DNA of 6,551 nucleotides from Desulfotomaculum sp. (lineage in GTDB: Bacteria > Bacillota > Desulfotomaculia > Desulfotomaculales > Ammonificaceae): NCBI GenBank assembly GCA_012961725.1, contig DTYU01000186.1:1-6551 (forward strand), given 5' to 3'. Made by a program: the position numbers and the translations under genes. The stretch's first letter is position 1, and each line of letters begins with the position of its first letter. Below, piece by piece: positions 1 to 5,740 of the stretch. Below the pieces are notes generated by a model, which did not search any database, was not told the origin of the DNA, and saw only the letters and a program-made list of their open reading frames with translations.

Positions 1-2
1 CG

Positions 3-332
3 AGATTGGCGTACCAGTACCTCAAGAGCTCGTACCAGCAGATCATCAAGATAAACCGGGCGCTTGAGCAGGCCGTGGCCGACGAGACCGCCGCTCTTGG
101 CAAGTCACCGCAGGTGATTTTCTACGGTCCGGCCGATGAGATTTTGGAGATCCTCAAGCTTGCCGCAAGCGATCTCCGGCTAAACTATAGGGTGCTCAAG
201 ACACCGGCGGAGCTAAACGGTCTCCTGTCAGCGGGAGGCAACACCGACTACTTAGTGGTAACCTGGAAGATGGAAACGACCGCAGAGGTGCCCGCTACGG
301 TACCTAAGGTCAACATCTTGAATCTGCTTTGA
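3..332 (+). CDS. C-terminal part of an unrecognised protein (5' end outside window)
   Basis: An open frame enters from the left edge and ends at TGA 330-332. A TTG at 6 could serve as a start, but only five bases precede it and the frame is open to the edge, so I treat the gene as truncated by the window. About 109 residues are visible. The first 30 or so (AYQYLKSSYQQIIKINRALE onward) look like a charged amphipathic helix, possibly coiled coil. Then comes an alpha/beta stretch, QVIFYGPADEILEILKLAA, resembling the strand-glycine-helix opening of a Rossmann-like domain, and later a second strand, DYLVVTWK. There are no catalytic residues I can name. It lies just upstream of the NusG-type gene, so an EPS-associated regulator with an N-terminal DNA-binding domain is possible. 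That is position-based inference only; I do not recognise the family. Confidence 0.6.
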   Translation, partial: RLAYQYLKSSYQQIIKINRALEQAVADETAALGKSPQVIFYGPADEILEILKLAASDLRLNYRVLKTPAELNGLLSAGGNTDYLVVTWKMETTAEVPATVPKVNILNLL

Positions 333-340
333 TCTGTTCA

Positions 341-347
341 AAAGGAG
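341..347 (+). promoter_or_regulatory. Orphan Shine-Dalgarno-like sequence AAAGGAG
   Basis: AAAGGAG lies 8 bp after the stop of the first gene, but no ATG, GTG or TTG follows at a usable distance. The nearest TTG (365-367) is 17 bp away and opens a frame of only six codons. The next real gene has its own ribosome site at 487-493. It may be a chance match, or a relic separated from its gene when the repeat block at 375-480 arose. Confidence 0.3.
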
Positions 348-374
348 TAAGCCCTACGGGTCCTTTGGCCCGCG

Positions 375-480
375 GTAAACGTTAAACGTTGAACGTCGAA
401 CGGACCTCAAAGGTCCATCAGTATAAGCCTAACTTTGAACTTTGAACCGTGAACCGACCCTAAAGGTCTTGCGGTATAAG
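375..480 (+). repeat. Two diverged direct repeats with hairpins and AACGTTG-like runs
   Basis: Two units of about 44 bp, 384-427 and 437-480, align without gaps at about 32 of 44 positions by hand. Each has a run of GAAC/AACGTT-type heptamers, then a short hairpin, then (C/A)(G/A)GTATAAG. In the first unit the hairpin is GGACCT (402-407), CAA loop, AGGTCC (411-416). In the second it is GACC (456-459), five-base loop, GGTC (465-468). Upstream, 358-379 has a similar layout (GGGTCC, TTT, GGCCC, then GCGGTAAAC) and may be a third, more decayed copy. The block falls in the untranslated leader of the NusG-type gene. It could be a dispersed intergenic repeat family of the genome or an RNA signal; the sequence alone does not decide. 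Confidence 0.65.
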
Positions 481-486
481 TTTTAT

Positions 487-493
487 GAGGGAG
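487..493 (+). promoter_or_regulatory. Ribosome binding site that sets the TTG start of the NusG-type gene
   Basis: GAGGGAG is followed after eight bases by TTG at 502-504. This pairing places the start directly before the conserved HWCAVNTKPR segment. Upstream in-frame TTG codons (442, 469) lie inside the repeat block and have no ribosome site, and the ATG at 485 is in another frame. Confidence 0.65.
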
Positions 494-501
494 CGATCCG
501 G

Positions 502-1020
502 TTGCACTGGTGTGCCGTAAATACCAAACCGCGAAACGAAGAGCTGGCAGCGATAAGCTTGCAGCGAAAGGGCGTCGAGGTCTTCTTGCCCAAGATTCGG
601 GTGACCCGCAAGCGGGGTTTAAAAAGGCTGACGCTGCATGAACCGCTTTTTCCGGGGTACCTGTTTGTGCAAATCGCACCGAATCTAAAGTCTGTGCACC
701 AGGTAAACTGGACGCCGGGAGTCAGACGCCTCCTCTGCGCCGGGGAATACCCCGTGCCGGTGCCCGACGAGGCGATCGAACTCATTCGCCAGCGGGTCGG
801 CCCACGGGGCTACATCATCCCGCGGCTTGAGCAGAAGTTTCCGCCGGGGACAACAGTGGCGGTGCGCTTCGGCCCTTTCGCGGGGCTGGTGGGGGTCGTC
901 GAGCGTCCTGTCCCGGCGCGCGGCCGCGTGCGGGTGCTGCTTGAGTTGCTGAACCGGCAGACACCGATCGAAGTTGACGCCGTGGATCTCGACCGGGTGG
1001 CCGGGGCATCCGGAAAGTAA
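502..1020 (+). CDS. NusG-family transcription elongation/antitermination factor (RfaH/UpxY/LoaP-like paralog)
   Basis: A 172-residue protein with the two-domain NusG layout. The N-terminal NGN domain spans about 1-97. It opens with HWCAVNTKPRNEELAA, a variant of the WYAVYTKPRxE signature, and carries the hallmark LFPGYLFVQ at 49-57. The C-terminal KOW domain spans about 115-167, with FGPFAGLVGVVE near 123-134. Length fits specialised NusG paralogs. Such factors bind RNA polymerase and suppress pausing or termination in long polysaccharide or antibiotic operons. Housekeeping nusG normally sits beside secE and ribosomal protein genes; here the neighbours are sugar-nucleotide and export genes, which argues for a locus-specific paralog. 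I chose the TTG start at 502 over the longer frame from 442 because of the ribosome site at 487 and because the extra residues would be encoded by the repeat. Which subfamily it belongs to cannot be settled by eye. Confidence 0.9.
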   Translation: MHWCAVNTKPRNEELAAISLQRKGVEVFLPKIRVTRKRGLKRLTLHEPLFPGYLFVQIAPNLKSVHQVNWTPGVRRLLCAGEYPVPVPDEAIELIRQRVGPRGYIIPRLEQKFPPGTTVAVRFGPFAGLVGVVERPVPARGRVRVLLELLNRQTPIEVDAVDLDRVAGASGK

Positions 1021-1065
1021 AACCGGGTGGCTGCCGGCGAGGACGTAAAACAAGGCTTGAAGATG

Positions 1066-1200
1066 CGAGTGCACAACTCCATAGACCAACTCGGGGGACC
1101 CTGCCTGGCAAAAAGGGATCTTCCCCGGCGGAGCCATGCGCTCTTTTAGGGAGCACTCCCGAAAAACTGAAAGAGCACTGGAAAAAACCACCTCAAGAGG
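1066..1200 (+). promoter_or_regulatory. Candidate structured RNA leader in the 1021-1211 gap
   Basis: The 191-bp gap after the NusG-type gene has no convincing ORF but can fold. Hairpin A: CGGGGGA (1092-1098) pairs with TTCCCCG (1121-1127), including one G-U pair; after a three-base bulge on the 3' side, CCC (1099-1101) pairs with GGG (1115-1117). Hairpin B: GCTCTTT (1140-1146) pairs perfectly with AAAGAGC (1170-1176) and encloses a second stem, GGGA (1149-1152) with TCCC (1157-1160) over a GCAC loop. CCA (1134-1136) and TGG (1179-1181) may extend it. A weak stem, CCT/AGG at 1191-1200, overlaps the next gene's ribosome site. No T-run follows A or B, so they do not look like simple terminators. 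Recruitment element, processing site or translational control are all open. I could not match it to a known riboswitch class. Confidence 0.45.
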
Positions 1201-1211
1201 AGAACTCAAGC

Positions 1212-1565
1212 GTGGGCGTAACATCCATTGAAGGGATCGCGGTCGGCCCCACAGGCAGCCAAGCCGAGGTGCGCTTCTTGGTGGATAGCGGCGCCACTTA
1301 CACTCTGCTACCCGAAAATGTCTGGACGGCCATCGGCCTCGTGCCCAAACGAAGAGTCAGCTTTGTTTTGGCCGACGGCACAACAGTGGAACGAGACGTA
1401 TCGGAATGCCTCCTCAAGCTGCCTCAGGGAGAAGGACACAGCCCGGTGATTCTTGGCCAACCAGGCGATGAAGCGCTCTTAGGAGTGGTGACGCTGGAGA
1501 TCCTCGGGCTCATCCTGAACCCCTTTACCAGGGAGCTTCAACCGATGCGGATGCTTTTGGTATGA
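1212..1565 (+). CDS. Retropepsin-like (clan AA) aspartic protease family protein
   Basis: A 117-residue protein with one aspartic-protease signature, FLVDSGATYTLLP, with Asp25-Ser-Gly at 25-27. Flap-like VLADGTTVER spans 52-61, and ALLGVVTLEILGLILNP at 88-104 fits the second hydrophobic-Gly element of the fold. There is only one catalytic Asp, so an active enzyme would have to be a homodimer, as in retroviral proteases. No signal peptide or membrane segment is visible, which suggests a cytoplasmic protein. GTG at 1212 is preceded by AAGAGGAGAA (1195-1204). The stop TGA overlaps the next ATG as ATGA, so translation is probably coupled to the epimerase. Small bacterial proteins of this family are mostly uncharacterised. 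A role in processing a polysaccharide-locus protein is a guess from position. Confidence 0.85.
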   Translation: MGVTSIEGIAVGPTGSQAEVRFLVDSGATYTLLPENVWTAIGLVPKRRVSFVLADGTTVERDVSECLLKLPQGEGHSPVILGQPGDEALLGVVTLEILGLILNPFTRELQPMRMLLV

Positions 1566-2602
1566 CACCCGAACAGGGGAGTTTCTGTCAGGTGAGTCGC
1601 GCGTTTGATGATCCAGGTCAAATCCTGGTCACCGGGTGTGCAGGGTTTATTGCCGCCAGGGTCACGGAACTGCTCCTGGAAGAGGGTTATCAGGTCGTCG
1701 GCGTCGACAATCTTAATGAGGCTTACGACGTACGGATCAAAGAGTGGCGGCTGAACCGGCTGAAAGCCACCCCTGGGTTCAAGTTTCAGCATGTGGATAT
1801 CAGCGACCCATCACCGTTGCGGCGGTTATTCGAATCGGCACGCAAAGGCGGATCTCCTTTCGCTGCCGTCATCAACCTCGCCGCCCGCGCCGGGGTGCGC
1901 CAGTCGGTAACTGCCCCCGGGGTGTATATCGAAACCAACGTGACCGGCAGCCTGAATTTACTGGAGCTTTGTCGCAAATCCGGCGTGCAAAAGTTTGTTT
2001 TGGCCTCAACCTCGAGCATCTACGGAAAGGATAACCCGCTGCCTTACCGGGAGGATGCCGATACCGACCGGCCCCTCTCCCCTTATGCGGCATCAAAAAA
2101 GGCGGCGGAGGCGCTCTGTTACACATACCACTACCTTTACGGCATCGACATAACGGTGCTGCGTTACTTCACCGTTTACGGCCCAGCCGGCAGGCCGGAT
2201 ATGAGCCTCTTCCGCTTCATCCAGTGGATAAGCGAAGGAAGGCCGGTCACGATCTACGGCGACGGCAGGCAATCCCGGGACTTCACCTACGTAGACGATA
2301 TCGCCCGCGGCACTATCGCGGCGCTAAAGCCGCTGGGCTACGAGATAATCAACCTGGGCTCGCACCGGCGGGTGGTGCTGTTGGAGACCGTGCGCCTGAT
2401 TGAAAAGCTCATCGGCCGTGAAGCTAAGCTGCAGCACCGGCCGCCTCATCCCGCCGACGTCTCCGCCACCTGGGCCGACATTGGCAAGGCCCGGCGGCTG
2501 CTGGGCTGGGAACCGCAGACCCCTTTTGAAGAAGGCCTCGCAAAAACCTGCCGGTGGTATCAGGAAAACCGCGAGTGGGCCAGTAAGGTAAGGGTGGAGT
2601 AA
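1562..2602 (+). CDS. NAD-dependent sugar-nucleotide epimerase, probably UDP-glucuronate/UDP-hexose 4-epimerase type
   Basis: An extended short-chain dehydrogenase/reductase of 346 residues. The NAD-binding loop is TGCAGFIA (24-31), so the third glycine of GxxGxxG is Ala31. Asp49 in VVGVDN ends the second strand and fits NAD preference. Ser149/Thr150 in LASTSSIYG and Tyr175-x3-Lys179 in SPYAASKK form the catalytic set. RYFTVYGPAGRPDM (201-214) and YGDGRQSRDFTYVDD (232-246) are typical of UDP-glucuronate 4-epimerases and related WbpP/GalE-like enzymes. The likely job is interconverting UDP-hexoses or hexuronates at C4 for a polysaccharide; the exact substrate cannot be read from sequence. ATG 1562 overlaps the protease stop (ATGA) but lacks a clear ribosome site. 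GTG at 1592 has AGGGGAG 10 bp upstream, would give a 336-residue protein beginning nearer the fold, and is a real alternative start. Confidence 0.92.
   Translation: MTPEQGSFCQVSRAFDDPGQILVTGCAGFIAARVTELLLEEGYQVVGVDNLNEAYDVRIKEWRLNRLKATPGFKFQHVDISDPSPLRRLFESARKGGSPFAAVINLAARAGVRQSVTAPGVYIETNVTGSLNLLELCRKSGVQKFVLASTSSIYGKDNPLPYREDADTDRPLSPYAASKKAAEALCYTYHYLYGIDITVLRYFTVYGPAGRPDMSLFRFIQWISEGRPVTIYGDGRQSRDFTYVDDIARGTIAALKPLGYEIINLGSHRRVVLLETVRLIEKLIGREAKLQHRPPHPADVSATWADIGKARRLLGWEPQTPFEEGLAKTCRWYQENREWASKVRVE
1575..1581 (+). promoter_or_regulatory. Internal ribosome site supporting an alternative GTG start of the epimerase
   Basis: AGGGGAG lies 10 bp before the in-frame GTG at 1592-1594, whereas no purine-rich site precedes ATG 1562. 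Starting at 1592 removes ten residues that are not part of the Rossmann fold. Translational coupling through the ATGA overlap could make the upstream start work, so both remain possible. Confidence 0.4.
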
Positions 2603-2674
2603 GAAATGGGAATCTTGCCCTGCACAGCAATCGCCGGTCTGGGTGCCCAAGCGGTATACTGGCGCCTGTGATAA

Positions 2675-2688
2675 GCGCTAATGAGCGC
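2675..2688 (+). other. Short hairpin in the 131-bp gap before gmd
   Basis: GCGCT (2675-2679) pairs with AGCGC (2684-2688) over an AATG loop. There is no T-run after it, so it is not a standard terminator. Upstream in the same gap (2603-2733), TATACT at 2655-2660 resembles a -10 box, but no matching -35 hexamer lies 16-18 bp before it. An internal promoter for gmd is possible but not shown. The ribosome site for gmd is GGAG at 2722-2725, eight bases before its ATG. Confidence 0.25.
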
Positions 2689-2733
2689 AGTTGAGTGGTT
2701 TAGTGCGCTACTTACGCAGATGGAGTGGAATAG

Positions 2734-3825
2734 ATGAAGCGTGCTTTAATTACGGGTATCACGGGACAGGACGGGTCTTACCTTGCCGAACTGTTGCTCG
2801 CCAAGGGGTACACGGTGCACGGCCTCATCCGGCGGGCAAGCACCTTCAACACGGACCGGATCGACCACCTGTACCGGGACCCACACGAAGAAGCGGTGAG
2901 GCTCTTCCTGCACTACGGCGACCTCGCCAACGCAGAGCAGTTGACCAACCTGATTTACAACATCCAGCCGGAGGAAATCTATCACTTAGGGGCACAAAGC
3001 CACGTCCGGGTGAGCTTTGATATGCCGGAGTACACCGGCGACGTGACCGGCTTGGGGACCACACGCCTCTTGGAAGCAATCCGCCGCAGCGGGATCAAAA
3101 CCCGATTTTACCAGGCTTCAAGCTCCGAGATGTACGGAGACGCACCCGCGCCGCAGAATGAGTTGACCCCCTTCCGTCCCCGCAGCCCTTACGCGGCAGC
3201 GAAGGTTTACGCCTACTGGATGACCGTCAACTACCGCCATGGCTATGGCATGTGGGCCGTAAACGGCACCCTTTTCAACCACGAGAGCCCGCGGCGCGGA
3301 GAGACCTTCGTCACCCGCAAGATCACCCGGGCCTTGGCCAATATCCTGGCAGGGCGGCAAAGGAAGCTTTACCTCGGTAACCTTAACGCCCGCCGTGACT
3401 GGGGCTACGCACCCGAGTATACGGAAGCGATGTGGCTCATGCTCCAGCAGGATGAGCCAGACGATTATGTGATCGGCACCGGCGAGTCGCACTCCGTAAG
3501 AGAGTTCCTTGAAGAGGCCTTCTCATATGCGGGGCTCGACTGGCGGGAGTATGTAGAGATCGACCCCCGCTACTTCCGCCCCACAGAAGTGGAATTTCTC
3601 TTAGCGGACGCCTCTAAGGCACGCGAAAAACTCGGCTGGAGCCCAAGAGTGACCTTCAAGGAACTTGTCCGGATAATGGTCGACGCCGATGTGGAAGCCG
3701 CGGGTCTCACCCCTATCGGTGAAGGCAACAGGATTCTCGCGGAAAAGTTTTCCGGCTGGCACTCTTGGGAAAGGGCCGTGACCGCCATGCATGAAAACGC
3801 CAGACGGGGAGTCGAGTGGAAATAG
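2734..3825 (+). CDS. gmd: GDP-mannose 4,6-dehydratase
   Basis: Converts GDP-D-mannose to GDP-4-keto-6-deoxy-D-mannose, the first step toward GDP-L-fucose and other GDP-6-deoxyhexoses. The protein has 363 residues, usual for the family. The cofactor loop is GITGQDGSYLAE (Gly8, Gly11, Gly14). LIRRASTFNTDRI (31-43) is the NADP-binding arginine loop of this enzyme. YQASSSEMYG (126-135) supplies Ser/Glu132 of the active site, and Tyr153-x3-Lys157 in SPYAAAK completes it. NGTLFNHESPRRGETFVTRK (177-196), RDWGYAPEYTEAMWLMLQQD (221-240) and DDYVIGTGESHSVREF (243-258) are family hallmarks. It starts at ATG 2734. The fucose synthase gene begins 28 bp downstream, the usual gmd-fcl order. Branching to GDP-D-rhamnose would need a separate reductase, which is not seen here. 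Confidence 0.97.
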   Translation: MKRALITGITGQDGSYLAELLLAKGYTVHGLIRRASTFNTDRIDHLYRDPHEEAVRLFLHYGDLANAEQLTNLIYNIQPEEIYHLGAQSHVRVSFDMPEYTGDVTGLGTTRLLEAIRRSGIKTRFYQASSSEMYGDAPAPQNELTPFRPRSPYAAAKVYAYWMTVNYRHGYGMWAVNGTLFNHESPRRGETFVTRKITRALANILAGRQRKLYLGNLNARRDWGYAPEYTEAMWLMLQQDEPDDYVIGTGESHSVREFLEEAFSYAGLDWREYVEIDPRYFRPTEVEFLLADASKAREKLGWSPRVTFKELVRIMVDADVEAAGLTPIGEGNRILAEKFSGWHSWERAVTAMHENARRGVEWK

Positions 3826-3853
3826 CCGAGCAGGTGGGTAAGCGGAAGGGCTC

Positions 3854-4804
3854 ATGAACTTCTGGAAAGACAAACGTGTAACCGTAACCGGCGGCGCCGG
3901 ATTCTTAGGCTCCTTCGTGGTTGATAAGCTTAAAGAGCGCGGGTGCCGGCAGGTCTTTGCCCCCCGCAGCCGGGAGTACGACCTGCGCGATCAAGCCGCT
4001 ATCCGGCGCATGTTGAAAGACGCCAAACCGGATATCGTGATCCACTTGGCGGCCCGTGTCGGCGGCATCGGCGCAAACCGCGCCCACCCCGCCGAGTTCT
4101 TTTACGACAACCTGATGATGGGGGTGCAGTTGCTCCACGAGTCGTGGCGGGCAGGCGTGAAGAAATACGTCACCATCGGCACGGTCTGCGCCTATCCGAA
4201 GTTCACCCCCGTGCCGTTCAAGGAGGAAGATCTCTGGAACGGCTACCCCGAGGAGACAAACGCCCCGTACGGCTTGGCGAAAAAGATACTGCTCGTGCAA
4301 ACCCAAGCCTACCGGCAGCAGTACGGCTTCAACGCCATCTATCTCATTCCCGTCAACCTGTACGGACCCCGGGACAACTTCGACCTTGAGACCTCGCACG
4401 TCATCCCGGCGCTTATCCGCAAGTGCATCGAGGCGAAGGAACGGGGCGAAAAACAGCTCGCGGTCTGGGGAACGGGAACACCGACGCGTGAGTTCCTCTA
4501 CGTCGAGGATGCCGCAGAAGGAATCCTCCTGGCGGTTGAGCGCTATAACCAGAGCGAACCGGTTAACCTCGGTGCGGGCGAAGAGATCAGCATCAGGGAA
4601 TTGGCACAGCTGATCGCCGAGTTGACAGGTTTCCGAGGCGAGATCGTCTGGGACGCCTCGAAACCGGACGGGCAGCCGCGCCGATGTCTGGAGACGCAAA
4701 AGGCGCAGCAATACTTCGGCTTCACCGCCAAGACATCCTTCCGGGAGGGGCTCGAGCACACCATCCGGTGGTATTCCGAACACCGGAGAAAAGGGGAAGG
4801 CTGA
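3854..4804 (+). CDS. fcl: GDP-L-fucose synthase (GDP-4-keto-6-deoxymannose 3,5-epimerase/4-reductase)
   Basis: Takes the Gmd product, epimerises it at C3 and C5 and reduces it at C4 with NADPH to GDP-L-fucose. The protein has 316 residues, normal length. The Rossmann loop is VTGGAGFLGS (Gly13, Gly16, Gly19), and LAARVGGIGANRAHPAEF (65-82) is characteristic of this family. Tyr139-x3-Lys143 in APYGLAKK is the dehydrogenase pair. Cys112 (in GTVCAYPK) and His182 (in ETSHVIPALIRK) align with the acid/base residues Cys109 and His179 of the E. coli enzyme. The position of the E. coli catalytic Ser107 is Thr110 here, which keeps the hydroxyl. The start is ATG 3854, with GGAAGGG at 3844-3850 closely upstream. 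The stop at 4802-4804 lies one base before the permease start, indicating one operon with gmd and the transporter. Confidence 0.95.
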   Translation: MNFWKDKRVTVTGGAGFLGSFVVDKLKERGCRQVFAPRSREYDLRDQAAIRRMLKDAKPDIVIHLAARVGGIGANRAHPAEFFYDNLMMGVQLLHESWRAGVKKYVTIGTVCAYPKFTPVPFKEEDLWNGYPEETNAPYGLAKKILLVQTQAYRQQYGFNAIYLIPVNLYGPRDNFDLETSHVIPALIRKCIEAKERGEKQLAVWGTGTPTREFLYVEDAAEGILLAVERYNQSEPVNLGAGEEISIRELAQLIAELTGFRGEIVWDASKPDGQPRRCLETQKAQQYFGFTAKTSFREGLEHTIRWYSEHRRKGEG

Positions 4805-4805
4805 T

Positions 4806-5636
4806 TTGGAGGCCAAAGCGACACCCACAATAGTCATCAAACCTTCGCGCGGCTGGCGGATCATCAACTGGCGCGAGCTGTGGGAGTACCGCGAACTGCT
4901 CTACTTCTTCGTCTGGCGGGATGTCAAGGTGCGCTACAAACAGACGGTGCTGGGGGCGGCGTGGGCCATTCTGCAGCCCTTTCTCACGATGGTCGTCTTC
5001 AGCCTTCTCTTCGGCAGACTCGCCAAACTGCCGTCGGACGGTATCCCCTACCCTATCTTTTATTACAGCGCCCTGCTGCCGTGGATCTACTTCGCCACCT
5101 CGCTCACCAACACGACGAACATCGTGGTGCAGAACCAGCGGGTCATCACCAAGGTCTACTTCCCGCGGATCATCCTGCCGGCCTCCTCGGTGCTCGCCGG
5201 ACTCGTCGATTTCGGCCTCGCCTTCACCGTGCTCCTGGCGATGATGTTTTTGTACGGAATCCTGCCCTCTGCAGCGATCCTTACCGTGCCGCTCTTCCTC
5301 TTGTTCGCGATGGCGACGGCGCTCGGCGTAGGTCTGTGGCTCGCGGCGATGAACGCCATCTACCGGGACGTGCGCCACGTGGTCCCTTTCTTGGTCCAGC
5401 TCTGGATGTTCCTCTCTCCGGTAGTCTACCCGAGCAGCATGATCCCGGAGAAATGGCGGCTGCTTTACGGGCTTAACCCGATGGCCGGCGTGATCGAAGG
5501 CTTTCGCTGGGCGATGCTCGGCAAAGGAGACCCCCCGGCGCTGATCGGCGTCTCCGCAGCGGTGGTGCTGTTGCTTCTGATAGGCGGTCTATTCTACTTC
5601 CGCAAGATGGAAGGAACAATCGCCGACGTGGTGTAG
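4806..5636 (+). CDS. ABC-2 type transporter permease, polysaccharide/teichoic acid export (Wzm/TagG/KpsM-like)
   Basis: The membrane subunit of an ABC exporter that moves lipid-linked polysaccharide or O-antigen-like polymer across the cytoplasmic membrane. It has 276 residues, usual for the family. After an amphipathic N-terminal segment comes ELLYFFVWRDVKVRYKQTVL (30-49), the conserved cytoplasmic region before the first membrane span. Hydrophobic spans lie near 50-70, 84-102, 124-150, 155-182, 193-209 and 246-265: six helices. YRDVRHVVPFLVQLWMFLSP (186-205) and YGLNPMAGVIEGFRW (221-235) are typical. The start is TTG 4806 with AAGGGGAAGG at 4791-4800, one base after the fcl stop. In this family the ATP-binding subunit gene usually follows at once; here a nuclease gene does, so the partner must lie elsewhere or be lost. 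Confidence 0.93.
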   Translation: MEAKATPTIVIKPSRGWRIINWRELWEYRELLYFFVWRDVKVRYKQTVLGAAWAILQPFLTMVVFSLLFGRLAKLPSDGIPYPIFYYSALLPWIYFATSLTNTTNIVVQNQRVITKVYFPRIILPASSVLAGLVDFGLAFTVLLAMMFLYGILPSAAILTVPLFLLFAMATALGVGLWLAAMNAIYRDVRHVVPFLVQLWMFLSPVVYPSSMIPEKWRLLYGLNPMAGVIEGFRWAMLGKGDPPALIGVSAAVVLLLLIGGLFYFRKMEGTIADVV

Positions 5637-5681
5637 CACCTATACCGGGCTGCGCCAGGCGAGCTAAAGAGACGCTGGTTG

Positions 5682-5690
5682 TGTTAAAAT
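5682..5690 (+). promoter_or_regulatory. Extended -10 promoter candidate for the Uma2 gene
   Basis: TGTTAAAAT matches the extended -10 form TGnTAnAAT-like, with TAAAAT at 5685-5690 as the hexamer. No good -35 lies 17 bp upstream, which extended -10 promoters can tolerate. It would start transcription near 5697 and leave a leader of about 53 bases. The rest of the 113-bp gap (5637-5749) shows no terminator hairpin with a T-run, so read-through from the permease is also possible. Confidence 0.4.
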
Positions 5691-5732
5691 GTAAATACGA
5701 CTTGGGAACTTGTGGCTCAAGAGAACTGGCTG

Positions 5733-5740
5733 AAGGAGGA
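5733..5740 (+). promoter_or_regulatory. Consensus ribosome binding site fixing the Uma2 start
   Basis: AAGGAGGA is followed after nine bases by ATG at 5750. The open frame extends further upstream to GTG 5681, but that codon has no ribosome site and lies inside the promoter candidate, so 5750 is preferred. Confidence 0.8.

Noticed and set aside
372..383. Similarity of GCGGTAAACGTT to the RfaH ops element
   Set aside because: Only GCGGTA matches; the rest of the ops consensus is missing, and the host does not look enterobacterial.
422..480. TATAAG at 422-427 and 475-480 as -10 boxes
   Set aside because: The nearest TTGAAC hexamers lie 27 or more bases upstream, too far, and both TATAAG copies are simply the ends of the repeat units.
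442..501. N-terminal extension of the NusG-type protein from TTG 442
   Set aside because: The extra 20 residues would be encoded by the repeat unit, no ribosome site precedes them, and the family normally starts close to the WCAVNTKPR segment.
1021..1211. Known riboswitch (cobalamin, TPP, c-di-GMP) in the gap
   Set aside because: I looked for the conserved core motifs of these classes and found none convincing.
3905..4867. Long minus-strand open frame of 320 codons
   Set aside because: It lies opposite fcl, whose motifs are complete, and its composition (many Val, Leu, Arg, Asp in no family pattern) is that of an antisense shadow in high-GC DNA.
4722..5378. Minus-strand open frame of 218 codons rich in His, Arg, Glu
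   Set aside because: Antisense of the permease; membrane-segment codons read backward give this charged composition. No motif supports it.
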